Source: Actinomadura montaniterrae (GTDB taxonomy: Bacteria; Actinomycetota; Actinomycetes; Streptosporangiales; Streptosporangiaceae). From it: 39,245 bases of DNA. The position numbers and the translations under genes are program-made. The notes below the pieces were generated by a model. The model saw only the letters and a list, made by a program, of their open reading frames with translations. It made no database searches and was not told the DNA's origin. Below are positions 17,615-25,715 of the stretch, piece after piece; positions within the stretch are counted from its first letter, which is position 1; each line of letters starts with the position of its first letter. The stretch is taken from contig NZ_WBMR01000080.1 in NCBI RefSeq assembly GCF_008923365.1, positions 1 through 39,245 on the forward strand, written 5' to 3'.

Positions 17615-18697
17615 TCAGAGGAGAATGCCGCGCAGGCGTCCGATCTCGGACATCCGCCGCTCGGCGAGCCGGTCGGCCGCCACCGCCGGCGGGACGCCCT
17701 CGTCGGCGGCCAGCGCGAAGATCTTCCGGGTCGTCTCGTAGATCCCCGACGCGCGCGCCTTCGCCCGGTCGAACTCGAAGCCCTCGATCTCGTCCGCGAC
17801 CTGGATCACGCCGCCGGAGTTCACCACGTAGTCGGGGGCGTACAGCACGTCGCGGTCGGCGAGGCGCTTCTCGATGCCGGAGTGGGCGAGCTGGTTGTTG
17901 GCCGCCCCGCACACCACCTTCGCGGACAGCAGCGGCACCGTGTCGTCGTTGAGGGAGCCGCCGAGCGCACACGGTGCGTACACGTCCAGCTCCGTGCGGA
18001 CCATCTCGTCCTTGTCCGCGACGACGTCCACCTCCGGATGCAGCGCCTGGACGCGCTCCACCGCCGCTTCGCTGACGTCGCAGATGACCACGTCCGCGCC
18101 GTCCTCGCGCAGGTGCTCCACCAGCCTGTGGCCGACCTTGCCCACGCCCTCCACGCCGACCCTCCTGCCGCGCAGGGAAGGCGTGCCCCACACCGTCTCC
18201 GCCGCGGCTCGCATGCCCTGGAACACGCCGTACGCGGTGAGGATGGACGAGTCGCCCGCACCGCCGTGCGCGACCGTCCGCCCGGTGACGAACCGGCACT
18301 CCCGCGCCACCACGTCCATGTCCTCGCTGTACGTACCGACGTCGCACGCCGTGTAGTAGCGGCCGTTCAGCGACTGGACGAACCGCCCGTACGCCCGAAG
18401 CAGCGCCTCGGACTTGTCCTTCGCGGGGTCACCGATGATGACGGCCTTGCCGCCGCCGAGGTCGAGGCCCGCCATGGCGTTCTTGTAGGCCATGCCACGG
18501 GACAGGTTCAGCACGTCGGTGAGCGCCTCCTCCTCCGACCCGTACGGGTAGAAGCGGGTGCCGCCCAGCGAGGGGCCGAGCGCGGTGGAGTAGATCGCGA
18601 TGATCGCGCGCAGGCCGCTGGCCTCGTCCTGGCAGAAGACGACCTGCTCGTGTCGGGGCTCTGTGCCCTTGTGGGGCGACCCGAAGACATTAGGCAC
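17615..18697 (-). CDS. vdh: Valine/leucine (Glu/Leu/Phe/Val) dehydrogenase
   Basis: NAD-dependent oxidative deamination of branched-chain amino acids to 2-oxo acids; in actinomycetes this supplies precursors for branched fatty acids and polyketides. 360 residues. Lys72 (MAYKNAMAGL) and Lys84 (DLGGGKAVI) are the substrate-binding and catalytic lysines of leucine-dehydrogenase-type enzymes. The nucleotide-binding motif GVEGVGKVG is at 181-189, followed by VVICDV. The GTG at 18695-18697 has GGAGG 9 nt upstream. Valine versus leucine preference cannot be told from sequence; the bldC-linked position favours Vdh. Confidence 0.92.
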   Translation of the reverse strand: MPNVFGSPHKGTEPRHEQVVFCQDEASGLRAIIAIYSTALGPSLGGTRFYPYGSEEEALTDVLNLSRGMAYKNAMAGLDLGGGKAVIIGDPAKDKSEALLRAYGRFVQSLNGRYYTACDVGTYSEDMDVVARECRFVTGRTVAHGGAGDSSILTAYGVFQGMRAAAETVWGTPSLRGRRVGVEGVGKVGHRLVEHLREDGADVVICDVSEAAVERVQALHPEVDVVADKDEMVRTELDVYAPCALGGSLNDDTVPLLSAKVVCGAANNQLAHSGIEKRLADRDVLYAPDYVVNSGGVIQVADEIEGFEFDRAKARASGIYETTRKIFALAADEGVPPAVAADRLAERRMSEIGRLRGILL

Positions 18698-18832
18698 GGT
18701 AGTGCCCTCCTCTCTGTCTGTAGATCAGACTAAGGGGCGCCGGTATGGCGTGTTCGCGGCAGCGTTCGTCCGGTCTCATGTCACGATGCGGTGGTGTTTC
18801 CGTACGCGGCGTACCTACGGATATATGAACCG

Positions 18833-19771
18833 GTGACCGCCTTCCCGGAGCCCGCGCGGACCCTGTGGACGGCCTATGCCGACTCCAGGCGGCGGCCCCG
18901 GCGGATCCACGCGCTCGGCGCCGAGCACCGCGACGCGGCGCGCCGCATCGTCGGCGCGCCCCCGGAGGTCGTCCCGGACCGGGAGAGCCGGGACGCCTAC
19001 GTCCGGCGCGTGGACGACACGATCTACGTCTCCCCGTGGGAGACGCGGCTGCGGTCCTGGCTGGCGTTCGAGCGGTTCCGCGGCGAGCACGCCGCGGGGC
19101 TCGCGGCCGCGTTCGTCCCGCCGCCGCAGGCCGAGCGCGTCACGCGCGAGTTCGAGCAGTGGAAGCGGGCGGGCCGCCCGCTGCGGCCGCACATCCTGAC
19201 CAGTACTTGGCACGTCCCGCTGGACTGGTTCGTGCCGTTCGCCCGCGGGGAGCGGTGCCTGATGCTGGGCGCGCCGGGCACCGGATACGGCGCGGCGGAG
19301 GGCGCCGCGGAGGGCGCCGCGGAGGGCGCCGCGGAGGGCGCCGCGGACCCGCCGGCGGACGACGCGTCCCAGGAACATGCAGGTCATGGCCCTGCTACGG
19401 CGGCTCCTGCGCGTACCCTCATCTACGTCACCTCGATGGGGGAGGCGCGCCGCCGGGTCGCCGCCGCCCTCCCGGTGGTGCGCGAGAACCTCGGCGACGG
19501 GTCCGGAGAGGTCTTCCTCCTGTCGGCGGGCCGGCTGGACACGCTCGCCCGGTGGCTCGGGGAGTTCCATCCGCGGGCGCTGGTCGAGCTGGACTACGGC
19601 GGCCTGGTCCACCTGCTGGACGACCGGACGCTGCAGGGGGACGAGTCGGTCGCCGAGATGGCCGTCGCGCTCACCGGGATGGAGCGCGGTGAGGTCGAGC
19701 TGACCGTGGCGATGTACAAGCGTCTCCTCGCGCGCTGGAGGCCCGTGCGGGCCCTCGAATCGGCGAACTAA
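18833..19771 (+). CDS. Conserved hypothetical protein of the vdh-bldC region
   Basis: About 312 residues, no signal peptide or membrane helix. The first third has many Arg and Pro (ADSRRRPRRIHALGAEHRD), then RVDDTIYVSPWETRLRSWLAFERF, HVPLDWFVPFARGERCL, and a C-terminal half with TLIYVTSMGEARRRVAAALPVV and DESVAEMAVALTGMERGEVELT. Genes of this type lie between vdh and bldC in other actinomycetes (from memory of the synteny); function unknown. A low-complexity EGAA repeat separates the two halves. The start is uncertain: GTG at 18833 (just after GATATATG) or in-frame GTGs at 18791/18794; none has a good ribosome site. Confidence 0.78.
   Translation: MTAFPEPARTLWTAYADSRRRPRRIHALGAEHRDAARRIVGAPPEVVPDRESRDAYVRRVDDTIYVSPWETRLRSWLAFERFRGEHAAGLAAAFVPPPQAERVTREFEQWKRAGRPLRPHILTSTWHVPLDWFVPFARGERCLMLGAPGTGYGAAEGAAEGAAEGAAEGAADPPADDASQEHAGHGPATAAPARTLIYVTSMGEARRRVAAALPVVRENLGDGSGEVFLLSAGRLDTLARWLGEFHPRALVELDYGGLVHLLDDRTLQGDESVAEMAVALTGMERGEVELTVAMYKRLLARWRPVRALESAN
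19298..19345 (+). repeat. Four 12-bp in-frame tandem repeats encoding (EGAA)4
   Basis: Four identical GAGGGCGCCGCG units at 19298-19345 in the middle of the bldC-linked gene. Because 12 is divisible by 3, copy-number change would lengthen or shorten the linker without breaking the frame. Confidence 0.85.
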
Positions 19772-19908
19772 AACAAATTTCCCGAATCCGCGCGCGATAC
19801 GACTATACGTGTCGCTAGAATCACGCAGCGTGACCCAGTCATCACCGGACACGCGCAGCTCCCGGCCCCGGCGGGGATGTTTGCACGCAACTACCGCCAG
19901 GAACTTGC

Positions 19909-19938
19909 TTGTTGCGCTGAGTGGTGGCAAGGTTACAC
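19909..19938 (+). promoter_or_regulatory. Candidate bldC promoter
   Basis: TTGTTG (19909-19914) and TTACAC (19933-19938) are 18 bp apart in the AT-richest part of the 273-bp region upstream of bldC, giving a leader of about 100 nt. Suggestive only. Confidence 0.35.
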
Positions 19939-20044
19939 GTTGTGATGTCATAGTGGCTCTTTCGGGCCATAGGGGACATCAGTGACCGCGCGAGGATCAA
20001 TCGCAGGATCGCTGTCATCGGTCCACGGAGGAGAGGCCGCAAAC

Positions 20045-20248
20045 ATGTCAGCACGTACGCCAGAGGCCGAGCCCCTGTTGACGCCGGCGGAGGTGGCGAC
20101 GATGTTCCGCGTCGACCCCAAGACCGTCACGCGGTGGGCGAAGGCGGGAAAGCTCACGTCCATCCGCACGCTCGGGGGGCATCGGCGCTACCGCGAGGCG
20201 GAGGTGCGCGCGCTGCTGGCGGGCATCCCGCAGCAGCGGTCGGAGTAG
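20045..20248 (+). CDS. bldC: Developmental regulator BldC (MerR-type winged HTH)
   Basis: A 67-residue DNA-binding protein. LLTPAEVATMFRVDPKTVTRWAKAGKL is split between helix 1 and the recognition helix (about 12-38), followed by the wing TLGGHRRYREAEVRALL. It consists of little more than a MerR-type DNA-binding domain without an effector domain, as in Streptomyces BldC, which binds head-to-tail on direct repeats and controls entry into development and antibiotic production. The ATG has GGAGGAGAGG 10 nt upstream. The vdh-hypothetical-bldC context supports the assignment. Confidence 0.97.
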   Translation: MSARTPEAEPLLTPAEVATMFRVDPKTVTRWAKAGKLTSIRTLGGHRRYREAEVRALLAGIPQQRSE

Positions 20249-20446
20249 CCGCTCCGGCCGGCCGGGCTCGAGCCGAGCCCTGCCGGAAGCACCCGGCCGA
20301 ACAACTGGGGGGGCGGTCAGGAGGCCCCTGGACGACCTCGCACGTCGATTACGCGCGGGGACGCCGCAGCGGCCTCCTGGACGAACGGGCCGGGACCACG
20401 GTCATCCGAGAATCGCGGTCCCGGGCCGATCACCGTCCGATCGGGA

Positions 20447-20475
20447 TGTCCCGCTCGCAACCGGCGAGCGGGACA
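20447..20475. terminator. Bidirectional terminator candidate between bldC and tetR genes
   Basis: Perfect 12-bp arms TGTCCCGCTCGC / GCGAGCGGGACA with a 5-nt loop; GTTCCAATTC follows on the plus side. Confidence 0.65.
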
Positions 20476-20536
20476 GTTCCAATTCAATCCCGGCCCAGCG
20501 CGCTCGCCTGGGGGCTCGCGCGCTGACCGTGCTTGG

Positions 20537-20614
20537 GCGAGCGCGAACTCGCTTCGCGAGCTTCCCGGTGGGCTCGCCTCCGGCTTCGCTCCACCGGTCA
20601 GATAGCGCGCTCGC
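20537..20614. repeat. Three-way-junction palindromic element
   Basis: The outer 9-bp stem GCGAGCGCG/CGCGCTCGC (20537-20545 with 20606-20614) encloses hairpin CTCGC-TTC-GCGAG (20548-20560 region) and a second stem CCGGTGG/CCACCGG (20565-20571 with 20591-20597). REP-like. Related words recur at 26139-26226. Confidence 0.6.
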
Positions 20615-20689
20615 GCGGTGGCTCGGGTTGACGGCGTGTGACCGGATGAGGTCACTGGGACTTCCCGAGTCGGCAAGACCGGCTGGCGG

Positions 20690-21379
20690 TCAGACGCTCA
20701 TCTCTTCCTGGGCGAGGCGGTCGAAGAGGGCGCCGGTCGACGGGTCGTGCTTGCCGGCCACGTGCAGCATCACGACGAGCTGGTCCACCACGAGCGCCTC
20801 CAGCTCGGGGCGGGTCACGTCGCGGTTGTCCAGCCAGTCCAGGCCGGCGGTCTCCACCGACGCCATCCACGAGCGCAGCGTGATGCGCAGGATCGGCGGC
20901 GGCGTCTCCACGTCCAGCGAGTGCAGGATCCGGTCCAGCAGCAGCTGCCGGATCCCGTCGACGATCTCCCCGACCTCCCCGGACCGGTCCGCGGGCCCGC
21001 CGCGCAGCAGCGCCGTGTAACCGGCCGCGTGGCTCTCCACGAAGTCGAAGTAGCGCTCCAGCGACACCCGCAGCCGCTCCAGCGGCTTGCCCTCCGCAGG
21101 CGGCTCCAGCAGCACCGACAGCTGCTTGGCGGCGCTGCCGAGCGCCGCGAGGTACAGCTCGTACTTGCCGCCGAAGTAGTGGTAGACCAGCGCGCGCGAG
21201 GCGCCCGCGGCGGCCGCGACGTCGTCGATCGAGATGTCCTCGGGCGAGCGCGTGCTGAACAGCTGCAGCGCCGCCTCGATCAGTTCCTCTCGCCGTTCGT
21301 CCACGCTGAGCCTGCGGCGTCCTTGCCCGCCGCCCTGCCGGCTCCGCGCCTTACCGCCGGCCACCGCACGTTCTGCCAC
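20690..21379 (-). CDS. TetR family transcriptional regulator
   Basis: A 229-residue regulator. Arg-rich tail, then the N-terminal DNA-binding domain: ELIEAALQLFSTRSPEDIS, IDDVAAAAGASRALVYHYFGG (HTH about 49-71). The rest is an all-helical ligand/dimerisation domain. GTG at 21377-21379 is chosen because it begins the natural-looking protein and TACGCT lies 6 nt upstream (leaderless pattern); the frame stays open further upstream without coding character. Target genes are unknown; the nearest gene is bldC, convergent, so autoregulation or remote targets are likely. Confidence 0.88.
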   Translation of the reverse strand: MAERAVAGGKARSRQGGGQGRRRLSVDERREELIEAALQLFSTRSPEDISIDDVAAAAGASRALVYHYFGGKYELYLAALGSAAKQLSVLLEPPAEGKPLERLRVSLERYFDFVESHAAGYTALLRGGPADRSGEVGEIVDGIRQLLLDRILHSLDVETPPPILRITLRSWMASVETAGLDWLDNRDVTRPELEALVVDQLVVMLHVAGKHDPSTGALFDRLAQEEMSV

Positions 21380-21672
21380 CTGGGCAGCGTATCCGAGGGC
21401 GGCGCGGGCGGGTCGCGGTCGCGCCGCGCCGGGCGGGCTTTTCACCGGGTCGTGATCACCCGCCGACGCCGCTGTGATCCGGAACACCACAGGCCGCAAC
21501 TGGCATTGTCGTATGCCCGTTACTCACTGTTGCGACGATTCGGGGCGAAGGAGGGGCATCATGGCATCTCCTCCGCGGCGCAGGAGGCGTGCCGGCCCCC
21601 CGCGGCGCGCCGCCGCGGCAGGTGCCGCCAAGACCATTTGAGGCATGCCTAGGCCCCCCTGGACGGAGTGCC

Positions 21673-22785
21673 ATGTCAGCTGGTGAAGCAAGCCCCCCGC
21701 ACGAGACGCCGGTGGTGGGAGAGGGCGCGGTGCCCCCGCCGCGCGCCCCCGCCTCCGCGGCGCGCAGCGACGAGGGGAGGCCGGTGCCCGCGCCGAAACC
21801 GACCATCCGCAACGTCGCGGAGCGGGCCGGCGTCTCCAAGTCGCTCGTCTCGCTGGTGATGCGGGGGTCACCGCACGTGAGCGAGCGGCGCCGGCAGGCG
21901 GTGCTGCAGGCGGCCCGGGAGATCGGCTACCGGCCGAACGCGGTGGCGCGCAGCCTGGTCGAGGGCCGCACCCGGCTGATCGGCGCGATCGTCGCCGACC
22001 TGCACAACCCGTTCTTCGCCGAGTTCCTGGACGGGCTGCAGGAGAGCCTGCACGGCGCCGGGCTGCGGATGCTGGTCGGCAGCGGCCGCTGGGACCCGCT
22101 GTTCGAGGCGGAGGCCGTCGAGGCGTTCCTGGAGATGCGGGTGGACGGCCTCGTCCTGCTCAGCGTCGTCCCGGAGTCGCTGAAGGAGGCGGCGGCGAGC
22201 GTCCCGGTGGTGGTCGTCGGGGAGCGCGACGTCGTCGGGGTCGACATCGTGGTGGACGACGACGAGCTGGGCGCGAGCCTGGCCGTCGACCACCTGGTCG
22301 GCCTGGGGCACCGGCGGATCGCGCACATCGAGGGGGCGCGCTCGACGACGGCGCGGTACCGGCGGGCGGGGTACGAGAAGGCGATGCGCCGGCACGGGCT
22401 GAGCGAGGAGATCGTGGTCGAGCCCGGCGACTTCACCGAGGACGGCGGCTACCGGGCGGCCCGCGAGCTGCTGCGCCGCGACCACCGGCCCACCGCGATC
22501 TTCGCGCCGAACGACCTGGTCGCGACCGGCGCGCTGTCGGCGGCGGACGAGCTGGACATGTCGGTGCCGGAGCAGCTGTCGATCGTCGGCTACGACAACA
22601 CGCATCTCGCCGCGATCCGGCACATCTCGCTGACCAGCGTGGACCAGCCGCGGCGGGACATGGGGAGGGTGGCCGCGGAGCTGCTGACCGCGCGGATCGG
22701 CGACCCGTCCCGGGCCGCGAAGCAGAACCTCGTCGTCCCGCATCTGGTGATCCGTTCGACGACCGGCCCGGCTCCCGCCGTCTAG
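21673..22785 (+). CDS. LacI family transcriptional regulator
   Basis: A 370-residue sugar-type repressor. An unusually long Pro/Ala-rich N-terminal tail (about 40 residues) precedes the HTH TIRNVAERAGVSKSLVSLVM (44-63) and hinge-helix region RPNAVARSLVEGRT (88-100). The periplasmic-binding-protein-like effector domain follows (LIGAIVADLHNPFFAEFLDGL, VDHLVGLGHRRIAHIEG, AIFAPNDLVATGAL, SIVGYDNTHLAAI). ATG with GGAG 5 nt upstream. The next genes are unrelated to sugar transport; the sugar ABC operon in this window lies 12 kb away, so a regulatory link is not shown. Confidence 0.93.
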   Translation: MSAGEASPPHETPVVGEGAVPPPRAPASAARSDEGRPVPAPKPTIRNVAERAGVSKSLVSLVMRGSPHVSERRRQAVLQAAREIGYRPNAVARSLVEGRTRLIGAIVADLHNPFFAEFLDGLQESLHGAGLRMLVGSGRWDPLFEAEAVEAFLEMRVDGLVLLSVVPESLKEAAASVPVVVVGERDVVGVDIVVDDDELGASLAVDHLVGLGHRRIAHIEGARSTTARYRRAGYEKAMRRHGLSEEIVVEPGDFTEDGGYRAARELLRRDHRPTAIFAPNDLVATGALSAADELDMSVPEQLSIVGYDNTHLAAIRHISLTSVDQPRRDMGRVAAELLTARIGDPSRAAKQNLVVPHLVIRSTTGPAPAV

Positions 22786-23142
22786 CGCGGCCCGCCGCCG
22801 GGGCGCGGTCGCGGCCCGCGGGTACTCCCCTCACGCCGCCCGCGGGCGCCCTTCGCGCCCGTCCACGTCCCTCGCACGTCCGCCCGCGGGTGCTCCCCTC
22901 GCCCTCGCCTCGGGTGCTCCCCTCGCGCCTGCCCGCGGCTCCGGACGGCCGGGCGTTCCTCGAAGTGGTGTGGCGCGGGTAAGGGGCTGGCCAAGCCTGC
23001 CGCATTCACCGGCCCGCGCGCGCTTCCCGGCGCCTTAATGGACTCACCGCTCGGCGTGGCGCGCGGGCGGCTCCTGTATGGGGCCGCCCGCGCGGCCGGA
23101 CGGACGGGGTAAGGGTCGTGTTCACCCAAGGGGGTTCAGCTC
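22786..23142. other. 357-bp gap with degenerate GGGTGCTCCCCTCGC repeats
   Basis: No gene. The 15-nt word GGGTGCTCCCCTCGC occurs exactly at 22888-22902 and 22912-22926 and in altered form (GGGTACTCCCCTCAC) at 22820-22834. The segment is otherwise C-rich without strong codon bias in any frame. Confidence 0.5.
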
Positions 23143-23379
23143 GTGCGTGATCCGGAACTGGTGTCGTGCGCGCAGCGTGCGGCGAGCGAACTGGAGCAGG
23201 CGTGGTCGCAGTGGCGGCACGCGCGCGGCCTGGCCGAGCAGGTCTCGGAGTCGGTCGCCAGTTACGTCGCCCATTCGATCGACCACCCCTGGGGGCGCCC
23301 CCGCGTGGTCCTCGGCCTGGACGCGGACGAGGCGCGCGCGCTGGCCGCGCTCCTGGGCAAGGAAGACCCGCTCCTCTGA
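23143..23379 (+). CDS. Small conserved hypothetical protein, 78 aa
   Basis: A helical soluble protein: CAQRAASELEQAWSQWRHA, then AEQVSESVASYVAHSID, HPWGRPRVVLGLDADEA and ARALAALLG. Style and length resemble small actinobacterial proteins; no named domain. GTG start with AAGGGGG 8 nt upstream, and its own terminator downstream, so it is a separate transcription unit. Confidence 0.75.
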   Translation: MRDPELVSCAQRAASELEQAWSQWRHARGLAEQVSESVASYVAHSIDHPWGRPRVVLGLDADEARALAALLGKEDPLL

Positions 23380-23442
23380 CGGGCCCTGCCACTCCGGGCC
23401 GGTCGCGTCGCATACCGGTCCTGTACGGCCGTCCCCGTTGAC

Positions 23443-23470
23443 CGGGTACGGCCGGAACTCGCCGTACCCG
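23443..23470 (+). terminator. Rho-independent terminator after the 78-aa gene
   Basis: Perfect 10-bp stem CGGGTACGGC / GCCGTACCCG with an 8-nt loop, followed by TTTCTCC. Confidence 0.85.
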
Positions 23471-23551
23471 TTTCTCCGACTTCGTTTGACGAACTCCCGC
23501 GCGTGTGCAGACTGTCAGGGTCGGTAACGAAGTCATCACGGAGGACGGCCT

Positions 23552-24394
23552 GTGCGCATCCAACGAGGCGGTCCAGCGGTCGCCGGTCTCGCGCTGTGCC
23601 TCGGCGCGCTCGCCGCGTGCGGCGGGTCGTCCGGGGGGAAGGCGTCGCCGGCCGGTGACACCGCCGAGCCGCCGACCGCGGGAGCGACGAAGGGCACCTC
23701 GGCGGGCGGCCCCGCCTCGCCCGAGGGGTCCGGCGGGCGTCCGCTGGCGGGCAAGGTCGTCGTGATCGACCCGGGCCACAACGGCGGCAACGCCTCGCAT
23801 CCGCGCGAGATCGCCAAGAAGGTGTACGTCGGCAACGGCACCAAGGAGTGCGACACCACCGGCACCGACACCGTCTCCGGCTACTCCGAGCACGCCTTCA
23901 CCTGGGACGTGTCGAACCGGCTGGCGAAGATCCTGCGGGCCGAGGGCGCGAAGGTGACGCTGACCCGCAAGAACGACACGGGCGTCGGGCCGTGCGTGGA
24001 CCAGCGGGCGGCGATCGGCAACAACGCGCACGCCGACGCCGCCATCTCCATCCACGGCGACGGCGCCGCCGCGTCCGGGCACGGTTTCCACATCATCGAG
24101 CCCCTCGCCGTCGGCAAGAACGCGAAGATCGTCGCGCCGTCCGCCAAGCTGGGCACGGCGCTGCGGGACGCGTACCACTCCGGCACCGGCATCGCGTACT
24201 CCACGTACCTCGGCACGAAGGCCATCGACAAGCGCAGCGACCTCGGCGGGCTGAACATGTCGACGGTCCCGAAGGTGTTCATCGAGTGCGGCAACATGCG
24301 CAACAAGGGCGACGCGGCCAAGATGACCAGCGCCTCGTTCCGGCAGCGCATGGCGGAGTCCCTCGCGAAGGGCTTCCAGAACTACCTGTCCTGA
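23552..24394 (+). CDS. N-acetylmuramoyl-L-alanine amidase lipoprotein (Amidase_3)
   Basis: A 280-residue surface hydrolase that cuts the bond between MurNAc and the stem peptide. Lipobox LAACGG with lipid-bearing Cys23, a Gly/Ser/Pro-rich linker to about 66, then the Amidase_3 domain. Zinc and catalytic residues are visible: His76 (DPGHNGG), Glu113 (YSEHAF), His168 (SIHGDG) and the late Glu245 (FIECGNMRN). GTG start with GGAGG 9 nt upstream. Its 3' end overlaps the convergent MFS gene by 13 bp. Probably a peptidoglycan remodelling enzyme anchored outside the membrane. Confidence 0.93.
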   Translation: MRIQRGGPAVAGLALCLGALAACGGSSGGKASPAGDTAEPPTAGATKGTSAGGPASPEGSGGRPLAGKVVVIDPGHNGGNASHPREIAKKVYVGNGTKECDTTGTDTVSGYSEHAFTWDVSNRLAKILRAEGAKVTLTRKNDTGVGPCVDQRAAIGNNAHADAAISIHGDGAAASGHGFHIIEPLAVGKNAKIVAPSAKLGTALRDAYHSGTGIAYSTYLGTKAIDKRSDLGGLNMSTVPKVFIECGNMRNKGDAAKMTSASFRQRMAESLAKGFQNYLS

Positions 24395-25626
24395 TCGCCG
24401 GCGTGGCGGCGGGCGATGAGGACGACGGCGCCGCCGGTCGCGGCGAGGGCGGCCAGCGCCGTGCCGAAGAGGGTGGCGCCCGTGGTGAGGCCGACGGCGT
24501 CACTGAGGTAGCCGGCGGTGACCGGCAGGAGCCCCGCGGGGACGTAGCCGCCGATGTTGAACGCGGCGTTGGCCTCGGCGAGGCGGCGCGGCGGGACGGC
24601 GGCGTTCAGCAGGGAGAGGCCGCCGAGCTGGCCCATGCCCTGCCCGGCGCCCGCGAGGACGGCGGACGCGGCGAGCGCCGCGACGGACGCGCCGTGCACG
24701 GCGACCACCATCGAGGCCATCGCGGCGACCGTGGCGGCGGCGCCCGCGACGAGGACGGTGCGCCGAGGCAGCCGCTGGACGGCGAACTGCACGCCGGTCG
24801 CGGCGGCGAACATGACGAACGCCATGCCGCCGGCGACGATCCGGTTCCCGGTGCCGAGCAGCCCCGACAGCAGTGACGGGCCGAGCGACAGGACGAACGA
24901 CGTCGCGGTGATGCCGGGCGCGAAGACCGCGACGCCGAGGACGAGCCGCATGGCGTTCTCGCGCGGGACGCCCGGCACGCGGATCCACGACCGCGCGGCA
25001 GAACCGGCGGAGGGGGCGGACGGGCGCGGCAGCGGCATGCGCACGACGGCGAGGGCCGCCGTGGCCAGCAGGACTGCCTCGACGGCGAACACGGTGACGG
25101 TCGGGGCGGGCAGCGTCTCGGACAGGACGCCGGACAGCAGCGGCCCGAGGCCGGCGCCGAACACCATCGCGGACGAGGCGAGGAGCGCGGCGAGGCGGCG
25201 GCGGGACGGCCCGGCGACGTCGGTGACGGCGGCCATGCCGGCGGAGACGGTGGCGCCGACGGCGATGCCGGTCAGCAGCCGGGCGGCGATGAGGGCGGTC
25301 ACGGTGCCGGCGGTCGCGAAGACGCCGCAGGCGACGAGGGCGAGGGCGAGCGCGGGCAGCAGGACGGGGCGGCGGCCGAGCCGGTCGGACAGCACGCCGG
25401 ACACCAGCAGCGAGCCGAGCAGCCCGACGATGTAGAAGGCGAAGACGACGGTGAGCGTGCCCTTGGAGAAGCCGATGTCGCGCTGCCAGAGCACGTAGAG
25501 CGGCGTGGCGGCGTTCGACAGCACGAAGACGGCGGTGACGGGCCAGGCGGCCAGCCAGATCCAGCGGGTGCGGACGTCCGGGTGCCGGGCGCCGTGGGAG
25601 GCGCGGATCGTCGGGGCGTGCGACAT
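24382..25626 (-). CDS. MFS transporter (drug/metabolite efflux type)
   Basis: 414 residues, about 12 hydrophobic helices. The loop after helix 2 has GVLSDRLGRRPVLLP (MFS motif A), and the chain ends in a short basic tail. Substrate unknown; efflux is inferred from the divergent ArsR-type regulator and absence of catabolic neighbours. ATG start at 25624-25626 with GAAGGGA about 5 nt upstream. The 89-bp divergent promoter region contains two matched inverted repeats, one close to each gene, so the regulator most likely represses both. Confidence 0.9.
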   Translation of the reverse strand: MSHAPTIRASHGARHPDVRTRWIWLAAWPVTAVFVLSNAATPLYVLWQRDIGFSKGTLTVVFAFYIVGLLGSLLVSGVLSDRLGRRPVLLPALALALVACGVFATAGTVTALIAARLLTGIAVGATVSAGMAAVTDVAGPSRRRLAALLASSAMVFGAGLGPLLSGVLSETLPAPTVTVFAVEAVLLATAALAVVRMPLPRPSAPSAGSAARSWIRVPGVPRENAMRLVLGVAVFAPGITATSFVLSLGPSLLSGLLGTGNRIVAGGMAFVMFAAATGVQFAVQRLPRRTVLVAGAAATVAAMASMVVAVHGASVAALAASAVLAGAGQGMGQLGGLSLLNAAVPPRRLAEANAAFNIGGYVPAGLLPVTAGYLSDAVGLTTGATLFGTALAALAATGGAVVLIARRHAGDQDR

Positions 25627-25647
25627 GGGGGTCCCTTCGCCGAAGCA

Positions 25648-25693
25648 GTACGACTTTTTTCGAACTTAGCATGCAGTACGATGAAACTCGTAC
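25648..25693. promoter_or_regulatory. Twin operator sites between MFS and ArsR-type genes
   Basis: Two sites of the form GTACGA-N6-TCGwAC: 25648-25665 (GTACGA/TCGAAC, one mismatch) and 25676-25693 (GTACGA/TCGTAC, perfect). Their centres are 28 bp apart, and each lies 21-22 bp from its nearest start codon. Confidence 0.7.
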
Positions 25694-25715
25694 AAGCGGG
25701 GAGAGGGGACGCGAC

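Larger units (their letters stand above)
20249..20689. other. 441-bp convergent gap with several strong inverted repeats
   Basis: No gene. It contains, in order: a 9-bp inverted repeat (20318-20326 with 20371-20379), a perfect 12-bp hairpin (20447-20475) and a branched element (20537-20614). Transcripts from bldC and the tetR gene meet here. Confidence 0.7.

Noticed and set aside
21673..22785. LacI regulator as the local controller of the lpqY-sugABC operon
   Set aside because: The genes are 12 kb apart and no LacI-type palindrome was found upstream of lpqY; no support in this window.
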